Shown here: one piece after another, positions 30,404 to 39,950 of the stretch
Layout of the letters: each line of letters begins with the position of its first letter
Numbering within the stretch: the stretch's first letter is position 1
Origin: Magnetospirillum fulvum
Lineage (GTDB): Bacteria > Pseudomonadota > Alphaproteobacteria > Rhodospirillales > Magnetospirillaceae
DNA: 64,000 bases
Assembly (NCBI RefSeq): GCF_900108475.1
Contig: NZ_FNWO01000012.1
Span: forward strand, 1-64,000
Direction: 5' to 3'
The notes under the pieces: generated by a model
Told to the model about the DNA's origin: nothing
The model's database searches: none
What the model saw: only the letters and a program-made list of their open reading frames with translations
Made by a program: the position numbers and the translations under genes

Positions 30404-33064
30404 ATGCGTGACATCAGGCTCAAGACCCTTCTGTTCTTTCAGCTTGTGTCGTTTTCCGTTGTGCCGATCCTTGTTATTGCTTTGGTGTTCCGCTTCGTGG
30501 TGTATCCGGCGATCGAGCGGGATAACGGTGACCATCTTCGCTCGATCGCGATTTCGGTGCGGGATCAAACCGCCCAATATTTACGCCTCAATCGCGATTC
30601 TCTGGCCCTGGTCCGCAATCAGATCGTCGGTCAGGCCGAGGGGCACGCGACTCCGCTGCTCGATGTGCTGGTTCAGACGGTCGATTCGCTTGATCTGGTG
30701 TATCTGGTTGGCCCGGACAATCTGGTCTCTGAAATCGGTCTGCCCCCGGCCCGTCGGCCGTTCCGCGCCGATTACCTCGATATCGAGGCCAATACCGGGG
30801 CGCTGGTCAAGCGGGTCCGGGCCAGCGGCCAGGAAGAATGGTCGGAGACCTACCTGTCGCTGACCAATGGCGAGATGACTGTCGCGCTGGCGATTCCGGT
30901 CGATGAACGGGTTCTGGTTGCCGAGCTCAGCCTATCCCGCCTGACCGACTTTCTGCGGCGGCTGTCCGCGGCGGACGATATCTTGCCGATGGTGATCGAC
31001 GAGCGGGGAGGGCTGATCGCCCATACCATTCAAGATACCCCGATCAATACGGTTAATATAGATTTTCTCCATCATGGGGATAATTCGAAAGATAGTGCCA
31101 AGGAATTCCATTTCGGCCATCATTGTCTGGTCGGATACGAAGTCGATATGCCGGATAGTAAATGGATAGTAGTGATTGCCCAGACAGTTTCTTCATTTAG
31201 AGAAGTTATTGATTACATATATATAAGTCTCGTTTATGGTCTGATCTCTTCGTTTTTGTTTTCAGCGTTATCCGCAATTTTTCTGTCCCGCCGCTTTGGT
31301 GTGGGGTTCAACGCTCTGGCCGAACATGCCGAGGCGATTGCCGCTGGCGTCTACGACCACATGCCGCCGCGCACCCGGGTGCGGGAAATCAACCGCATCT
31401 CGGTAAAGCTAAAGGATTTGGGGGCGGCCGTCCGCGAGCGCGAAAGCAACCTGAAGCGCGAGGTCGAGACCAACGCCCGGATTCTTGCCGCGATTGACCT
31501 CGCCCGCGACTTGATCTCGGTGTCCGACCGCGAGCGTCGCCTGGTCCACACCAACCGGACCGCGCTCCGATCGCTGGGGATTCCTGGCGTCACCCTGGAA
31601 GGCCTGCTCGGCCGAAACTGGCGCGATTTCCAGGGTGAGGCGTTCTCCACCGCTATTCTCGATCTGTTCGATCAGGTTGATCGCGTCGGCAACAGCGAAG
31701 GGGAATTGGAGTGGGTCCGGCCCGACAATGGGCGGATTCTCCATTTTTTGTGCCGGATGAGCAGTCTGCCCGATGGGGGATATATCCACGTCTGGACCGA
31801 CATCACCGAAAAAATCCGGCTGGAATCTGACCGCAGGCGTACCGAGCAGCGGGCGGCCCAGGCCAGCAAGATGGAGGCGCTGGGGCATCTGGCCGGGGGG
31901 ATCGCCCACGATTTTAACAATCTGCTCGGGGCGATGCTCGGTTTTGCCCAGTTCCTGGTCCAAGATACCCCGCCCGGATCGCAATTGCGCCACTTTGCCA
32001 ACCGGATTGTCACGGCGGGGAATCGGGGGAAATCGCTGATCCAGCAGATCCTGACCTTCTCGCGGCGCGGAGTGTTCGAACCGGTGGCGGTGCCGCTGGA
32101 AGACGCGATTGGCGAAACCTGCGACCTGCTGCGGGCGATCCTGCCCTCGAGCACCCAGTTGATCTTGCGCTTTCCTCCGCATCCGGTGGCGGTCCGCGCC
32201 GATAAAGGGCAATTGTCCCAGGTTCTGATCAATCTCTGCATCAACGCCAACGACGCCATGCTCGGCGAGGCCGGAGCGATCACGATCGAGGTGGCGGCGC
32301 TCGACCGGACCAGACCCGAACTCGCCCGGTTGTCGGCACCGGCTGCTGGCCCGAGTTCCGGGGCGGTTGAATTCTGGGGCGGAGAGCCGGGGGAATCCTG
32401 GATCGTCACCGGAACCCTGCCCGAGACCGCGACCGTGCTGATCCGGGTCAGCGACGAAGGCACCGGCATTCCTCCCGACATCCTGGGCCATCTGTTCGAC
32501 CCGTTTTTCACGACCAAGGAAACCGGGCGCGGGACCGGGCTGGGACTGGCGGTGGTTCACAGCATCATCTGCGAGCATGGCGGGGGCGTCGTCGTCCATT
32601 CACGGCAGGGACAGGGCACCCGGTTCGAAGTGATCTTGCCGGAAGCCGATCTGGCCGACCTTGTCGCCGACAGAGCCGCGCCGTCGTCCGCTCCCAACCC
32701 GGACAAGGCAACGATCCTGATCGTCGATGACGATCCCGATTTCTGTCACATGTTGGAAATGGCTCTGTCGCGCGTCGGGCATGACGTGGTGTCGACCAAC
32801 GATCCGCAACAGGCGCTGGCTGCGATCGTCGAGGAACCGGGGCAATGGGATCTGCTGATCACCGATCAGACCATGCCCACGCTGAAAGGGACGGACCTGA
32901 TCCGTCAGGCCAAGGCGCTGCGGCCCGACCTCCGCTGTATCATTTGCAGCGGCTATAGCAGCCAGATGAGCGAGCGCGAGGCGACCCTTGCCGGGGCCGT
33001 CCTCAACAAACCGGTCGATCTCGACGAACTCCATCGCATCGTGCAGAGCCTTCTTAAGCTCTGA
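30404..33064 (+). CDS. Hybrid histidine kinase with periplasmic sensor, PAS and receiver
   Basis: This 886-residue membrane kinase has an N-terminal membrane helix (about 10-32), a periplasmic Cache-like sensor (about 33-270), a second helix ('YGLISSFLFSALSAIFL'), HAMP (about 290-345) and PAS (about 360-470). The HisKA domain has the H-box 'GGIAHDFNNLLGAMLGFAQF', the HATPase has 'DEGTGIPPDI' and 'GTGLGLAVVHSI', and the C-terminal receiver (about 766-886) has 'ILIVDDDPDF' and 'LLITDQTMP'. Directly after the binding-lipoprotein gene. Base composition is locally AT-rich at 31040-31270 within the sensor end and second helix. Confidence 0.92.
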   Translation: MRDIRLKTLLFFQLVSFSVVPILVIALVFRFVVYPAIERDNGDHLRSIAISVRDQTAQYLRLNRDSLALVRNQIVGQAEGHATPLLDVLVQTVDSLDLVYLVGPDNLVSEIGLPPARRPFRADYLDIEANTGALVKRVRASGQEEWSETYLSLTNGEMTVALAIPVDERVLVAELSLSRLTDFLRRLSAADDILPMVIDERGGLIAHTIQDTPINTVNIDFLHHGDNSKDSAKEFHFGHHCLVGYEVDMPDSKWIVVIAQTVSSFREVIDYIYISLVYGLISSFLFSALSAIFLSRRFGVGFNALAEHAEAIAAGVYDHMPPRTRVREINRISVKLKDLGAAVRERESNLKREVETNARILAAIDLARDLISVSDRERRLVHTNRTALRSLGIPGVTLEGLLGRNWRDFQGEAFSTAILDLFDQVDRVGNSEGELEWVRPDNGRILHFLCRMSSLPDGGYIHVWTDITEKIRLESDRRRTEQRAAQASKMEALGHLAGGIAHDFNNLLGAMLGFAQFLVQDTPPGSQLRHFANRIVTAGNRGKSLIQQILTFSRRGVFEPVAVPLEDAIGETCDLLRAILPSSTQLILRFPPHPVAVRADKGQLSQVLINLCINANDAMLGEAGAITIEVAALDRTRPELARLSAPAAGPSSGAVEFWGGEPGESWIVTGTLPETATVLIRVSDEGTGIPPDILGHLFDPFFTTKETGRGTGLGLAVVHSIICEHGGGVVVHSRQGQGTRFEVILPEADLADLVADRAAPSSAPNPDKATILIVDDDPDFCHMLEMALSRVGHDVVSTNDPQQALAAIVEEPGQWDLLITDQTMPTLKGTDLIRQAKALRPDLRCIICSGYSSQMSEREATLAGAVLNKPVDLDELHRIVQSLLKL

Positions 33065-33146
33065 ACGACTCCCGGACCGAGGCCAAGCGTGATGTCAACC
33101 TCGCCAAGATCGGCGGATACGAGGCGGATAAGCTGCGCCGCTTTGC

Positions 33147-33920
33147 TCAGGACGGCTGCGGGCGGCGGCGCAGCAGGTAATTGTCCATGATCCAGCCTTT
33201 GCGGGCGCGCTGAAGGGCGATGGCCCGCTCGATCCGGTCGGCGACCGCGTCGAGCGGACCGGCGATCAGGATTTCGTCCGGGCCACCGACATCGCCGCCC
33301 CAATAGATATCGACGTCGCCCGCCCCTTCAAGCCGACGGAAGGCGGCGCGCGAATCCAGCATCACCACCGCGTTGGTGATCGAGGCGGGGTCGGCCTGTT
33401 CGATCTGGCGGCCGGTGGTGATGGTGATGCTCTCGCCAATTCGGTTCAGCGGAATCTTGTGACGGGCGGCCAGCATCTGGATCGAGGTGATGCCGGGAAT
33501 AACCTCGAAGCTGAGATCGGCGCGGCCGCTCTCGATCAGATCGCGCAGATGCTGGATCGCGCCGTCATACAGCGAGGGGTCGCCCCAGATCAGCATCCCG
33601 GCGGTTTCGCCCTCGGCCATCTCGGTGTCGATCAACGTCGCGATGAGTGCGGTACGGCGGCGGTGCCAGTCTTCGACCGCGCCGACATAGCCCGCCGTTT
33701 CCCGGTCGCGCTCGGGAAGGGCCACGGTGGCGGTGCGATAGGACTGGTCGCCGCGATGGGTTTGCAGAATCTGCTGGCGAAAGCGGATCAGCGAGTCTTT
33801 GCCCTCTCCCTCTTTTTCCAGGAAGAAGAACACGTCGGCACGACCGATTGCCTTGATCGCGGCCAGGGTCAGCGCGTCGGGATCGCCCGGGCCGATCCCG
33901 ATCAAAAGAATCGTCTTCAT
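33147..33920 (-). CDS. cobF: CobF, precorrin-6A synthase (deacetylating)
   Basis: This 257-residue SAM-dependent methyltransferase of the aerobic cobalamin route methylates C-1 and releases acetate. The opening 'ILLIGIGPGDPDALTLAAIK' and 'GMLIWGDPSLYDGAIQHL' are the tetrapyrrole methyltransferase loops, and 'FEVIPGITSIQMLAARHKIP' is a CobF trait. It lies 28 bp after btuD, as the last gene of a riboswitch-controlled operon. The gene pairing implies that the cell both imports and makes B12. Confidence 0.92.
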   Translation of the reverse strand: MKTILLIGIGPGDPDALTLAAIKAIGRADVFFFLEKEGEGKDSLIRFRQQILQTHRGDQSYRTATVALPERDRETAGYVGAVEDWHRRRTALIATLIDTEMAEGETAGMLIWGDPSLYDGAIQHLRDLIESGRADLSFEVIPGITSIQMLAARHKIPLNRIGESITITTGRQIEQADPASITNAVVMLDSRAAFRRLEGAGDVDIYWGGDVGGPDEILIAGPLDAVADRIERAIALQRARKGWIMDNYLLRRRPQPS

Positions 33921-33948
33921 GGTTTTCCTTTCCGCAATGTCGGCGTCG

Positions 33949-34746
33949 TCAGTCCTGTTCCTCCCCCGCCGGATGGGGGCCTGCGGTCCGTTGCCACGGA
34001 ATCAGCAGGGATTCCTCTCCGATCCGTCCGCGATGAGCTCGGATGCCGAACGCCTGGGCCAACAGCGCATCCGACAGGGTTGCCTCGGACGGTCCCGCCG
34101 CCAGCAGCTTTCCGTCCGACAGCACTGCAACGCGGTGACAGAACCGCGCCGCCAGCGCCAGATCGTGCAGAACCACCGCGATGCCCCGCCCCGCGGCCGC
34201 CAGGTGCCCCAGCAATTCCATCACTGCCAGCCGGTGGTGCGGATCGAGCGCGGCGCAGGGCTCGTCGAGCAGCAGCAGATCGGACTCTACCGCCAGGGTC
34301 CGGGCCAGCAGGGCCAGCGCCCGCTCTCCCCCCGACAAAGCGGTGATCGGGCGGTGGCGCAGAGGGGTGATTCCAACCGCCTCCAGCGCTTTGTCCACCG
34401 CGTCGCGGTCACGCCGGGTTCCCCCGCCGCCATGCGGCAGCCGCCCCAGCGCGACCGCCGCCTCGACCGGGATCGGCCAGACGGACTGGGCTTGCTGGGG
34501 CAGGAAAGCGACCGCCCGTGCCCGCGCCGCCGTGTCGAGACTGTCGAGGGGAACCCCGCCGAGCGTGATCTGCCCGGCCGAGGGCCGCTCCAACCCGGCG
34601 GCGCAGCGCAGCGCTGTGCTTTTTCCGGCTCCGTTCGGCCCGACGAGGCCAAGCAACTCGCCCGGCTCCACCCTCAGCGCGATCTCGGCGAGGACAAGGC
34701 GGCCCCCCCGGCGCAGGCTGACAGACTCCCAGACCAGCGCGCTCAT
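33949..34746 (-). CDS. btuD: BtuD-type ABC ATPase for corrinoid uptake
   Basis: This 265-residue ATPase has Walker A GPNGAGKST, signature LSGGERA, Walker B LLLLDEPCA and the His switch in VLHDLAL. Start overlaps the end of btuC (ATGA). The cobalamin role comes from the upstream riboswitch and neighbouring cobF and cbiZ. Confidence 0.9.
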   Translation of the reverse strand: MSALVWESVSLRRGGRLVLAEIALRVEPGELLGLVGPNGAGKSTALRCAAGLERPSAGQITLGGVPLDSLDTAARARAVAFLPQQAQSVWPIPVEAAVALGRLPHGGGGTRRDRDAVDKALEAVGITPLRHRPITALSGGERALALLARTLAVESDLLLLDEPCAALDPHHRLAVMELLGHLAAAGRGIAVVLHDLALAARFCHRVAVLSDGKLLAAGPSEATLSDALLAQAFGIRAHRGRIGEESLLIPWQRTAGPHPAGEEQD

Positions 34747-35711
34747 GGTCCCCCCCGCAACCGCAGAACCAGGGCCAGGAAGAAGGGGGCTCCGACCAGG
34801 GCGGTCGCGACCCCCAGCTTCAATTCGGGGCCGACCGCGACCAGCCGAATCACGCAATCGGCGGCCAGCAGCAAGATCGCCCCGCCCAGAGCGCTGACCG
34901 GCAGCAAGCGGCGGGAATCGTGACCGACCAGCGGGCGCAGCAGATGCGGCACCACCAGCCCGACAAAGCCGATGCTGCCGGTCACCGCGACCGACGCGCC
35001 GACACAGCCGGCGGTGCCGACAATCGCCATCATTCGCAGCCGTCCGAGGTTGATGCCGAGCGAGCGGGCGACGTCCTCGCCCAGCGCCAGCGCGGCCAGC
35101 CCCCGCCCGGTGGCGAACAGCAATCCCCAGCCGACCAGAATGAACGGAGCCGCCGTCTCGACATGGATCCACGAGCGGTCGGCGACCGACCCCATCAGCC
35201 AGACCATGATCTCGTAGGCGGCCAACGGCGACGGAGCAAGGTTAAGGGCCAGCGCGGTCAAAGCGACGGCCAGACTGGACAGCGCCACCCCGGCCAGCAT
35301 CAAGGTCAGGATTCCCGGCGCACGCCCGGCCAGGATCATCAGCAAAAGGGCGGCGCACAAGGCGCCGACGATGCCGCCACCCGCCACCGACCACAGCCCG
35401 AAATAAAAGGCGAGAACCGACCCCAGCGCCGCCATCGACGACACCCCGATCACGCCGGGATCGGCCAGCGGGTTACGCATCAGCCCTTGCAGCACCGCAC
35501 CCGACAACCCCAGTGACGCTCCGGCCAGCACGGCGAGCACCGTGCGCGGCAGGCGGATATCGACCAGGATGGTGCGCGCCAGCATCGCCCGGACCGGGTC
35601 GGCGGAGAGACTATCCCACGGCATCAGCGCGGTGGGTCCGATCGCCGTCGAAACCGCGATCAGCACGAGCAGCGAAAGGGCCAGGGCGGCCTCGGTTCGA
35701 TAATAGGTCAT
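34743..35711 (-). CDS. btuC: BtuC-type ABC permease for corrinoid uptake
   Basis: This 322-residue FecCD-family inner-membrane permease has 'RLPRTVLAVLAGASLGLSGA', 'QGLMRNPLADPGVIGVSSMA' and 'GSIGFVGLVVPHLLRPLVGH'. It overlaps both neighbours by 4 bp (ATGA), so btuF-btuC-btuD are coupled. Confidence 0.92.
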   Translation of the reverse strand: MTYYRTEAALALSLLVLIAVSTAIGPTALMPWDSLSADPVRAMLARTILVDIRLPRTVLAVLAGASLGLSGAVLQGLMRNPLADPGVIGVSSMAALGSVLAFYFGLWSVAGGGIVGALCAALLLMILAGRAPGILTLMLAGVALSSLAVALTALALNLAPSPLAAYEIMVWLMGSVADRSWIHVETAAPFILVGWGLLFATGRGLAALALGEDVARSLGINLGRLRMMAIVGTAGCVGASVAVTGSIGFVGLVVPHLLRPLVGHDSRRLLPVSALGGAILLLAADCVIRLVAVGPELKLGVATALVGAPFFLALVLRLRGGP

Positions 35712-36526
35712 CGGCCCGCTCCGGCGATCAGCGCCGCCGCCTCGATCAGGGCGGCATCCGGGCAGGCCCACAGCCGCATCGGCACGGTGACCCGTCGCGC
35801 TCCCCCTGCGGCAAGAGCCGGATGACGCAGCACTTCGCCCGCGATCGAGGGGGCCTCTTCTCCCATCGATTCGACGACGATCAGGTCGGGATGGGCGGCG
35901 ACCAGGGTTTCCAGCGGCAAGGAGGCGAAGCCCACCAGTCCGGCCTCGGCGGCAACATTGTCCATCCCCACGGCGCGGAGCAGATCGTCGGCGGTTGTCC
36001 CGCTCCCGGCGCTCCACCCTCCGGCCTGATAGATCGCGGCCCGAAGCCTCCGCTCGGGCTGAGGCTGGGCGGCCAGCCCCGCCTCAATCGCGGCGACCAG
36101 CGCTTCGCCCGCCGCCTCGGAGCCAAGGTCGCGGGCCAGGGCGCGGATCGCGGCCAGCGTTTCCGCGATCCCGTTGCCTGGGGCGAGGACATGGACCTGA
36201 ATCCCGAGTTGACGCAGCATTGGGGCGGTGGTGGCGGCGTTGTAGGCTCCCAGCACCACCAGATCGGGGGCGCGGGCCAGGATGTCTTCGACCTCGCCCG
36301 TCGTCACCGCCAGCCCCGCCGCCTGCGCCGCCACCGTCGAGGCGACGGGATCGGCGGCGAAGCGGCTGACCGCCGCGACCCGGTCGCGGTCGACCAGGGC
36401 CAGCACCAGACGGTCGGTGCACAAATTGGCGCTGACGATCCGTTGCGGCGGCGGCAGGTCCGCCCCGGCGACGGAGACCGCCGCCAGGGACAGAAGTCCG
36501 GCCAGAAAAAGGAGCTTGGCGATCAG
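35708..36526 (-). CDS. btuF: BtuF-type periplasmic corrinoid-binding protein
   Basis: This protein of about 272 residues has a signal peptide ('LIAKLLFLAGLLSLAAVSVA') and a PF01497 fold ('PPPQRIVSANLCTDRLVLAL', 'ARAPDLVVLGAYNAATTAPM'). No ATG, GTG or TTG lies in frame near the signal peptide. The best start is the CTG at 36526, which forms a CTGA overlap with the btuB stop, a non-standard start made possible by coupling. A sequencing slip is the other explanation. Confidence 0.85.
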   Translation of the reverse strand: MIAKLLFLAGLLSLAAVSVAGADLPPPQRIVSANLCTDRLVLALVDRDRVAAVSRFAADPVASTVAAQAAGLAVTTGEVEDILARAPDLVVLGAYNAATTAPMLRQLGIQVHVLAPGNGIAETLAAIRALARDLGSEAAGEALVAAIEAGLAAQPQPERRLRAAIYQAGGWSAGSGTTADDLLRAVGMDNVAAEAGLVGFASLPLETLVAAHPDLIVVESMGEEAPSIAGEVLRHPALAAGGARRVTVPMRLWACPDAALIEAAALIAGAGR

Positions 36527-38550
36527 AACCGGACTCCCAGGCGGCCGACCATCGTCCGCCCCGGCATCGTATAGGCGCTGTAGGCTCCATAGGTAGTGGT
36601 GTTGGCGTAATGGAGGTCGGCATATTCGACATCGCCCAGGTTTTGCACCGTGAACGACCAATCGACCGGCTCGATCGTGCCGCCGATCCGCAGATCGACC
36701 AGGGTGTAATCGGCGGCCAGCGGCTGGAAATTGGTCTGGTCGTTATCCATCCGGCTGCGCCCGACGTAACGGGCGTCGAGATCGACGACGACAAACTTGT
36801 CCCAGGCATCCCACGACACCCCGCCGGTCGCGGTCCAGGGCGCCACCAGCGGCACGTCATTGCCCTCGTAACGCCCTTCGCGGAACTTGGCCTGGGTATA
36901 GGCCCCGCCCGCCTTCAGCCGCACCGTATCGGTGAGCCGATAGCCCAGCCCGGTCTCGATCCCGTAGCGGCGGGTCGGGTCGAGGTTGAGATTGACCCAC
37001 TTCGCGGTGTCGAAATGAATCTCGTTGTTTAGATCCATCGCATAGGCACTGGCCCGCCAGTCGAGCCGCCCGACCTGCCCACGTAATCCGACCTCGATAT
37101 CGCGCGAGGTCTGGGTCTTCAGCCGCATCGTCGAGGTGGTGCCATAGGGGGCCGAGCCGACCCGGTCATCGACGTTGGGCAGGCGCAGGCTGCGGCCGAT
37201 CCGGCCGAACAATGCGACGGCATCGGTCAGACGATGCTCCAGTCCAAGATGGGCGGCGTAATTGTACTCGGTATCGGAAATCGAATTAGCCCCGGGGTAG
37301 CCCGGAAGCGAGCGATCGACCCCGCTGACATCGACCCGGACGACACGGGCACCCAGCGACAAATCGGTGTCGGACCGCACCGCCAGGGTGTCCTGGCCGT
37401 ACAGGGCGAGCGAGCGCTGCTGGAGGTGATAACGGTCGGTGGGAACGGTGCCCTTGGCTCCGTACCGATCCGAATCGTAGAGCGAATGATAGTAATCGAG
37501 CCCGGCGGTGAAGCGGTTGCCGAGACCGCCCAAGGTGCCCTCGCCATTGAGGCGCGGGGTGAGCGAGACGGTGGTCAGCGAGGTGTCAGTGTAGGATGAG
37601 CTTACTCCGTTCGTAAACCATTCCGCCTGCTGTTCCTTGTGACGGATACCGGCATCGGCGACCAGCTCCAGGCCGGGGTTGAGGTCAAAGCGGCCGCCGA
37701 ACGTGGCGTTGACACCCTGTTTGTCGCCGTAAGCATCGGGCGTGCCGGTGCCGCGCCGGTTGCCGACGACCAGCGACGACAGCGGAACCGTTCCGGGATA
37801 GCCGAGATGCTGATCGTCGGCCGACAGGTTGAGGTACAATTCGTCGCTGCCAATCCCCTGGCGGATTTCCGCCGCCACACTGCGCTGTTTCAGGTCGTTA
37901 TTGTCGCGATAGCCGTCCGAGGTGATCTGCGACCCGTTCAGCGACAGGGCGGTATCGCCGATCCGCCGGGTGATGCCGCCATTGGCCTCGCGATAGCCAA
38001 GCGAACCGATCGCTCCTTCCGCCCGGACCTGATTGGGGGTGTTGATCGCATTCTTGGTGACGATGTTGACGACGCCGCCGACCGCGCCGTCGCCATACAG
38101 CACCGCCCCGGCATTGCCGTGGATCACCTCGATCCGCTCGATCGAATCGCGGGGAATCGCGCTCAGATCGACCGCCGACATGTCAACATCGTTGAGGCGG
38201 CGACCATTGACCAGGATCAGGGTGTTGGAGGTCGCGGTGGCGCCAAAGCCGCGCATGTCGATCGTGGTCTGGGCGCTGTTGACCCCGCCGAAATTGCTTT
38301 TGACCTGGATTCCGGGCACGCGGGCGAGAATCTCGGGGATGGTCTGGCCGGGCGAGCGTTCGATCTCGTCGGCGGTGATCACCGTGGTCGAAGCGCCGGT
38401 GATCCCGTCGCCCAGTCGGCTGGCGGTGACCAGGGTGTCGGGCAGGGTGACGGCGCTGTCGCCGGCTATCGCGGGCTGTCCGCCGATTGCGGCGAGCATT
38501 CCCGCCACGATCATCAAGCCATCACGACAGGGGACTATCTTCATCTTCAT
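36523..38550 (-). CDS. btuB: BtuB-like TonB-dependent corrinoid receptor
   Basis: This outer-membrane receptor of about 675 residues has a signal peptide ending near 'AIGGQPAIAGDSAV', a plug domain ('PDTLVTASRLGDGITGASTT', 'IEVIHGNAGAVLYGDGAVGG') and a beta-barrel ending in 'GRLGVRF' with terminal Phe. ATG at 38550 (MKMK) is chosen; the ribosome binding site is weak. The gene follows a cobalamin riboswitch and starts the operon btuB-btuF-btuC-btuD-cobF, so cobalamin or another corrinoid is the likely substrate. Confidence 0.9.
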   Translation of the reverse strand: MKMKIVPCRDGLMIVAGMLAAIGGQPAIAGDSAVTLPDTLVTASRLGDGITGASTTVITADEIERSPGQTIPEILARVPGIQVKSNFGGVNSAQTTIDMRGFGATATSNTLILVNGRRLNDVDMSAVDLSAIPRDSIERIEVIHGNAGAVLYGDGAVGGVVNIVTKNAINTPNQVRAEGAIGSLGYREANGGITRRIGDTALSLNGSQITSDGYRDNNDLKQRSVAAEIRQGIGSDELYLNLSADDQHLGYPGTVPLSSLVVGNRRGTGTPDAYGDKQGVNATFGGRFDLNPGLELVADAGIRHKEQQAEWFTNGVSSSYTDTSLTTVSLTPRLNGEGTLGGLGNRFTAGLDYYHSLYDSDRYGAKGTVPTDRYHLQQRSLALYGQDTLAVRSDTDLSLGARVVRVDVSGVDRSLPGYPGANSISDTEYNYAAHLGLEHRLTDAVALFGRIGRSLRLPNVDDRVGSAPYGTTSTMRLKTQTSRDIEVGLRGQVGRLDWRASAYAMDLNNEIHFDTAKWVNLNLDPTRRYGIETGLGYRLTDTVRLKAGGAYTQAKFREGRYEGNDVPLVAPWTATGGVSWDAWDKFVVVDLDARYVGRSRMDNDQTNFQPLAADYTLVDLRIGGTIEPVDWSFTVQNLGDVEYADLHYANTTTYGAYSAYTMPGRTMVGRLGVRF

Positions 38551-38821
38551 CGGGCACAATCCATCGGTCTCGCCCCCGCCGTCGGCGACGGCGCGGGGCA
38601 CAGTGGCTGGAACCGATGCGAACGCGGGCGAGGCGGCCCGCCCTTGGAACAAGAGCGACCGACCAGACAGACAGGCACGGACGAGGTCCGTGTCTCTGCC
38701 ATACCGTTCAAACAGCCGAAAGTCGCGCGGGGAGGGGCCCACCCGGCTTTCGCATCGGAAACGACGTCACCGCTGCGAAAGACCGCTCCGTGTGGTACGC
38801 CCCGCCCACCGGTTGGGTGAC

Positions 38822-39010
38822 TGTGTCGGCAGGTCTCCTGGCTCGCGGGTCAATGCCCTTGGCGTCCGGCCTTCCCAGTTTCCCAGTGACCATAATGGAC
38901 GCGGACTCGCCGCTTACAGTTGCGGGGGCAGCCGAGGCATCGGCCCAAACCGGGCACCACCTCGTTCCCTCTTTCCTCCTCGGGGCAAACCGAGGAACCA
39001 ACACCCGTCC
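38822..39010 (-). ncRNA. Cobalamin riboswitch upstream of btuB
   Basis: The minus strand shows the conserved class core: 'GAACGAGGTGGTGCCCGG' region, the B12 box parts 'GCTGCCCCCGCAACTGTAAG' and 'GGCGAGTC', 'CACTGGG' with 'GGGAAGGC', and the 3' part 'GACCCGCGAGCCAGGAGACC' then 'TGCCGACAC'. The aptamer ends about 270 nt before the btuB ATG, leaving a long leader (38551-38821) for the expression platform, in which I could not assign a terminator. Confidence 0.95.
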
Positions 39011-39111
39011 ACAATCTGTCACTTACGGTTGAGGGGTCAAGGTGGATGGTTGGACTATGTCGTTCAGGCAGTCTTGCGTCCGTCTCCGCCCCGTGACAAA
39101 GCGGACAGGCC

Positions 39112-39792
39112 ATGACTCGACTGCTCGACATCGATCTGCGTCCCCCCTGGCTGATTGCCCGCCTGCCGGGTCCGTTCCGAATCGCGGGCTGGTCGCTCAA
39201 CCGACCCGGCCTGACGAACGCGAACAGCGTGGCGTGGCTTGAGGTCTGCGATGCCGACCTGCCGCTCGGACTCGATCCGCTCGATCTGCTCAACCGGCGG
39301 CTGGCCGAACAGGGATTGGACAACGCCGCCGGGCTGATGACGGCGCGCGATGTCCGCCGCTTTTGCCGCGCGGTTTCGGACGACGAGACGGTGCGGGTCG
39401 AGTCCCTCGTCACGCTGGGGCTGACCAACGGCTCGATCCTCGACGGTCGGGGGTGGCCGTCGGGTCCGGTCGGGGCCTTCCCGGTCGGAACCATCAATCT
39501 GCTGGTGGTGCTGTCGGTTCCGCTTGGCGACGGGGCGTTGCTTGAGGCGCTGGCGCTGGCGGCAACCGCGCGCACCGCCGCCCTGCTCGCCGAAGGGGGG
39601 CGGATCGTCGGCACCGGCACCGATTGCATTCTGGTCGCCTGTCCGCCCGCCCCGACGGGGGAGAGCTTCGCCGGTCTGCACACCCCGGTCGGTTGCCACC
39701 TCACCGCCGCGGTGTTTCAGGCGACCTTTGCGGCGCGGCGCGAGTGGGAAGCCGAAAACGCTCCCCTGCTCGACCGGATCGGCATGACTTAG
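39112..39792 (+). CDS. cbiZ: CbiZ-type adenosylcobinamide amidohydrolase
   Basis: This 226-residue salvage enzyme cuts the aminopropanol side chain of adenosylcobinamide to give adenosylcobyric acid. CbiZ traits are 'VTLGLTNGSILDGRGWPSG' and 'VGTINLLVVLSVPLGDGALL', then 'GTGTDCILVACPP'. It is read away from the riboswitch-controlled btu operon and would let the cell use imported incomplete corrinoids. Its TAG stop comes from the edge of an inverted-repeat element. Confidence 0.85.
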   Translation: MTRLLDIDLRPPWLIARLPGPFRIAGWSLNRPGLTNANSVAWLEVCDADLPLGLDPLDLLNRRLAEQGLDNAAGLMTARDVRRFCRAVSDDETVRVESLVTLGLTNGSILDGRGWPSGPVGAFPVGTINLLVVLSVPLGDGALLEALALAATARTAALLAEGGRIVGTGTDCILVACPPAPTGESFAGLHTPVGCHLTAAVFQATFAARREWEAENAPLLDRIGMT

Positions 39793-39950
39793 AGTTTGTC
39801 CGGGTTTAGTGGAAACACCCGACCCGGCCATCCCCATGGCGCCGCTCGATCCGATGGTTCCAATGACTTTTCGGTCCAGCCCGACCCCCGGGTCCAGGCC
39901 CAGGGGTGACGGCCCCAAAGGGCGATACCGTCAAAATCGGACAAACTCTA
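39790..39950. mobile_element. MITE-like element with 13-bp terminal inverted repeats
   Basis: TAGAGTTTGTCCG (39790-39802) is exactly inverted as CGGACAAACTCTA (39938-39950). The 161-bp unit has TA at both outer ends, as expected for TA-targeting (IS630/Tc1-like) elements. It encodes no protein. Both neighbouring genes end at its outer TAG. Confidence 0.65.
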
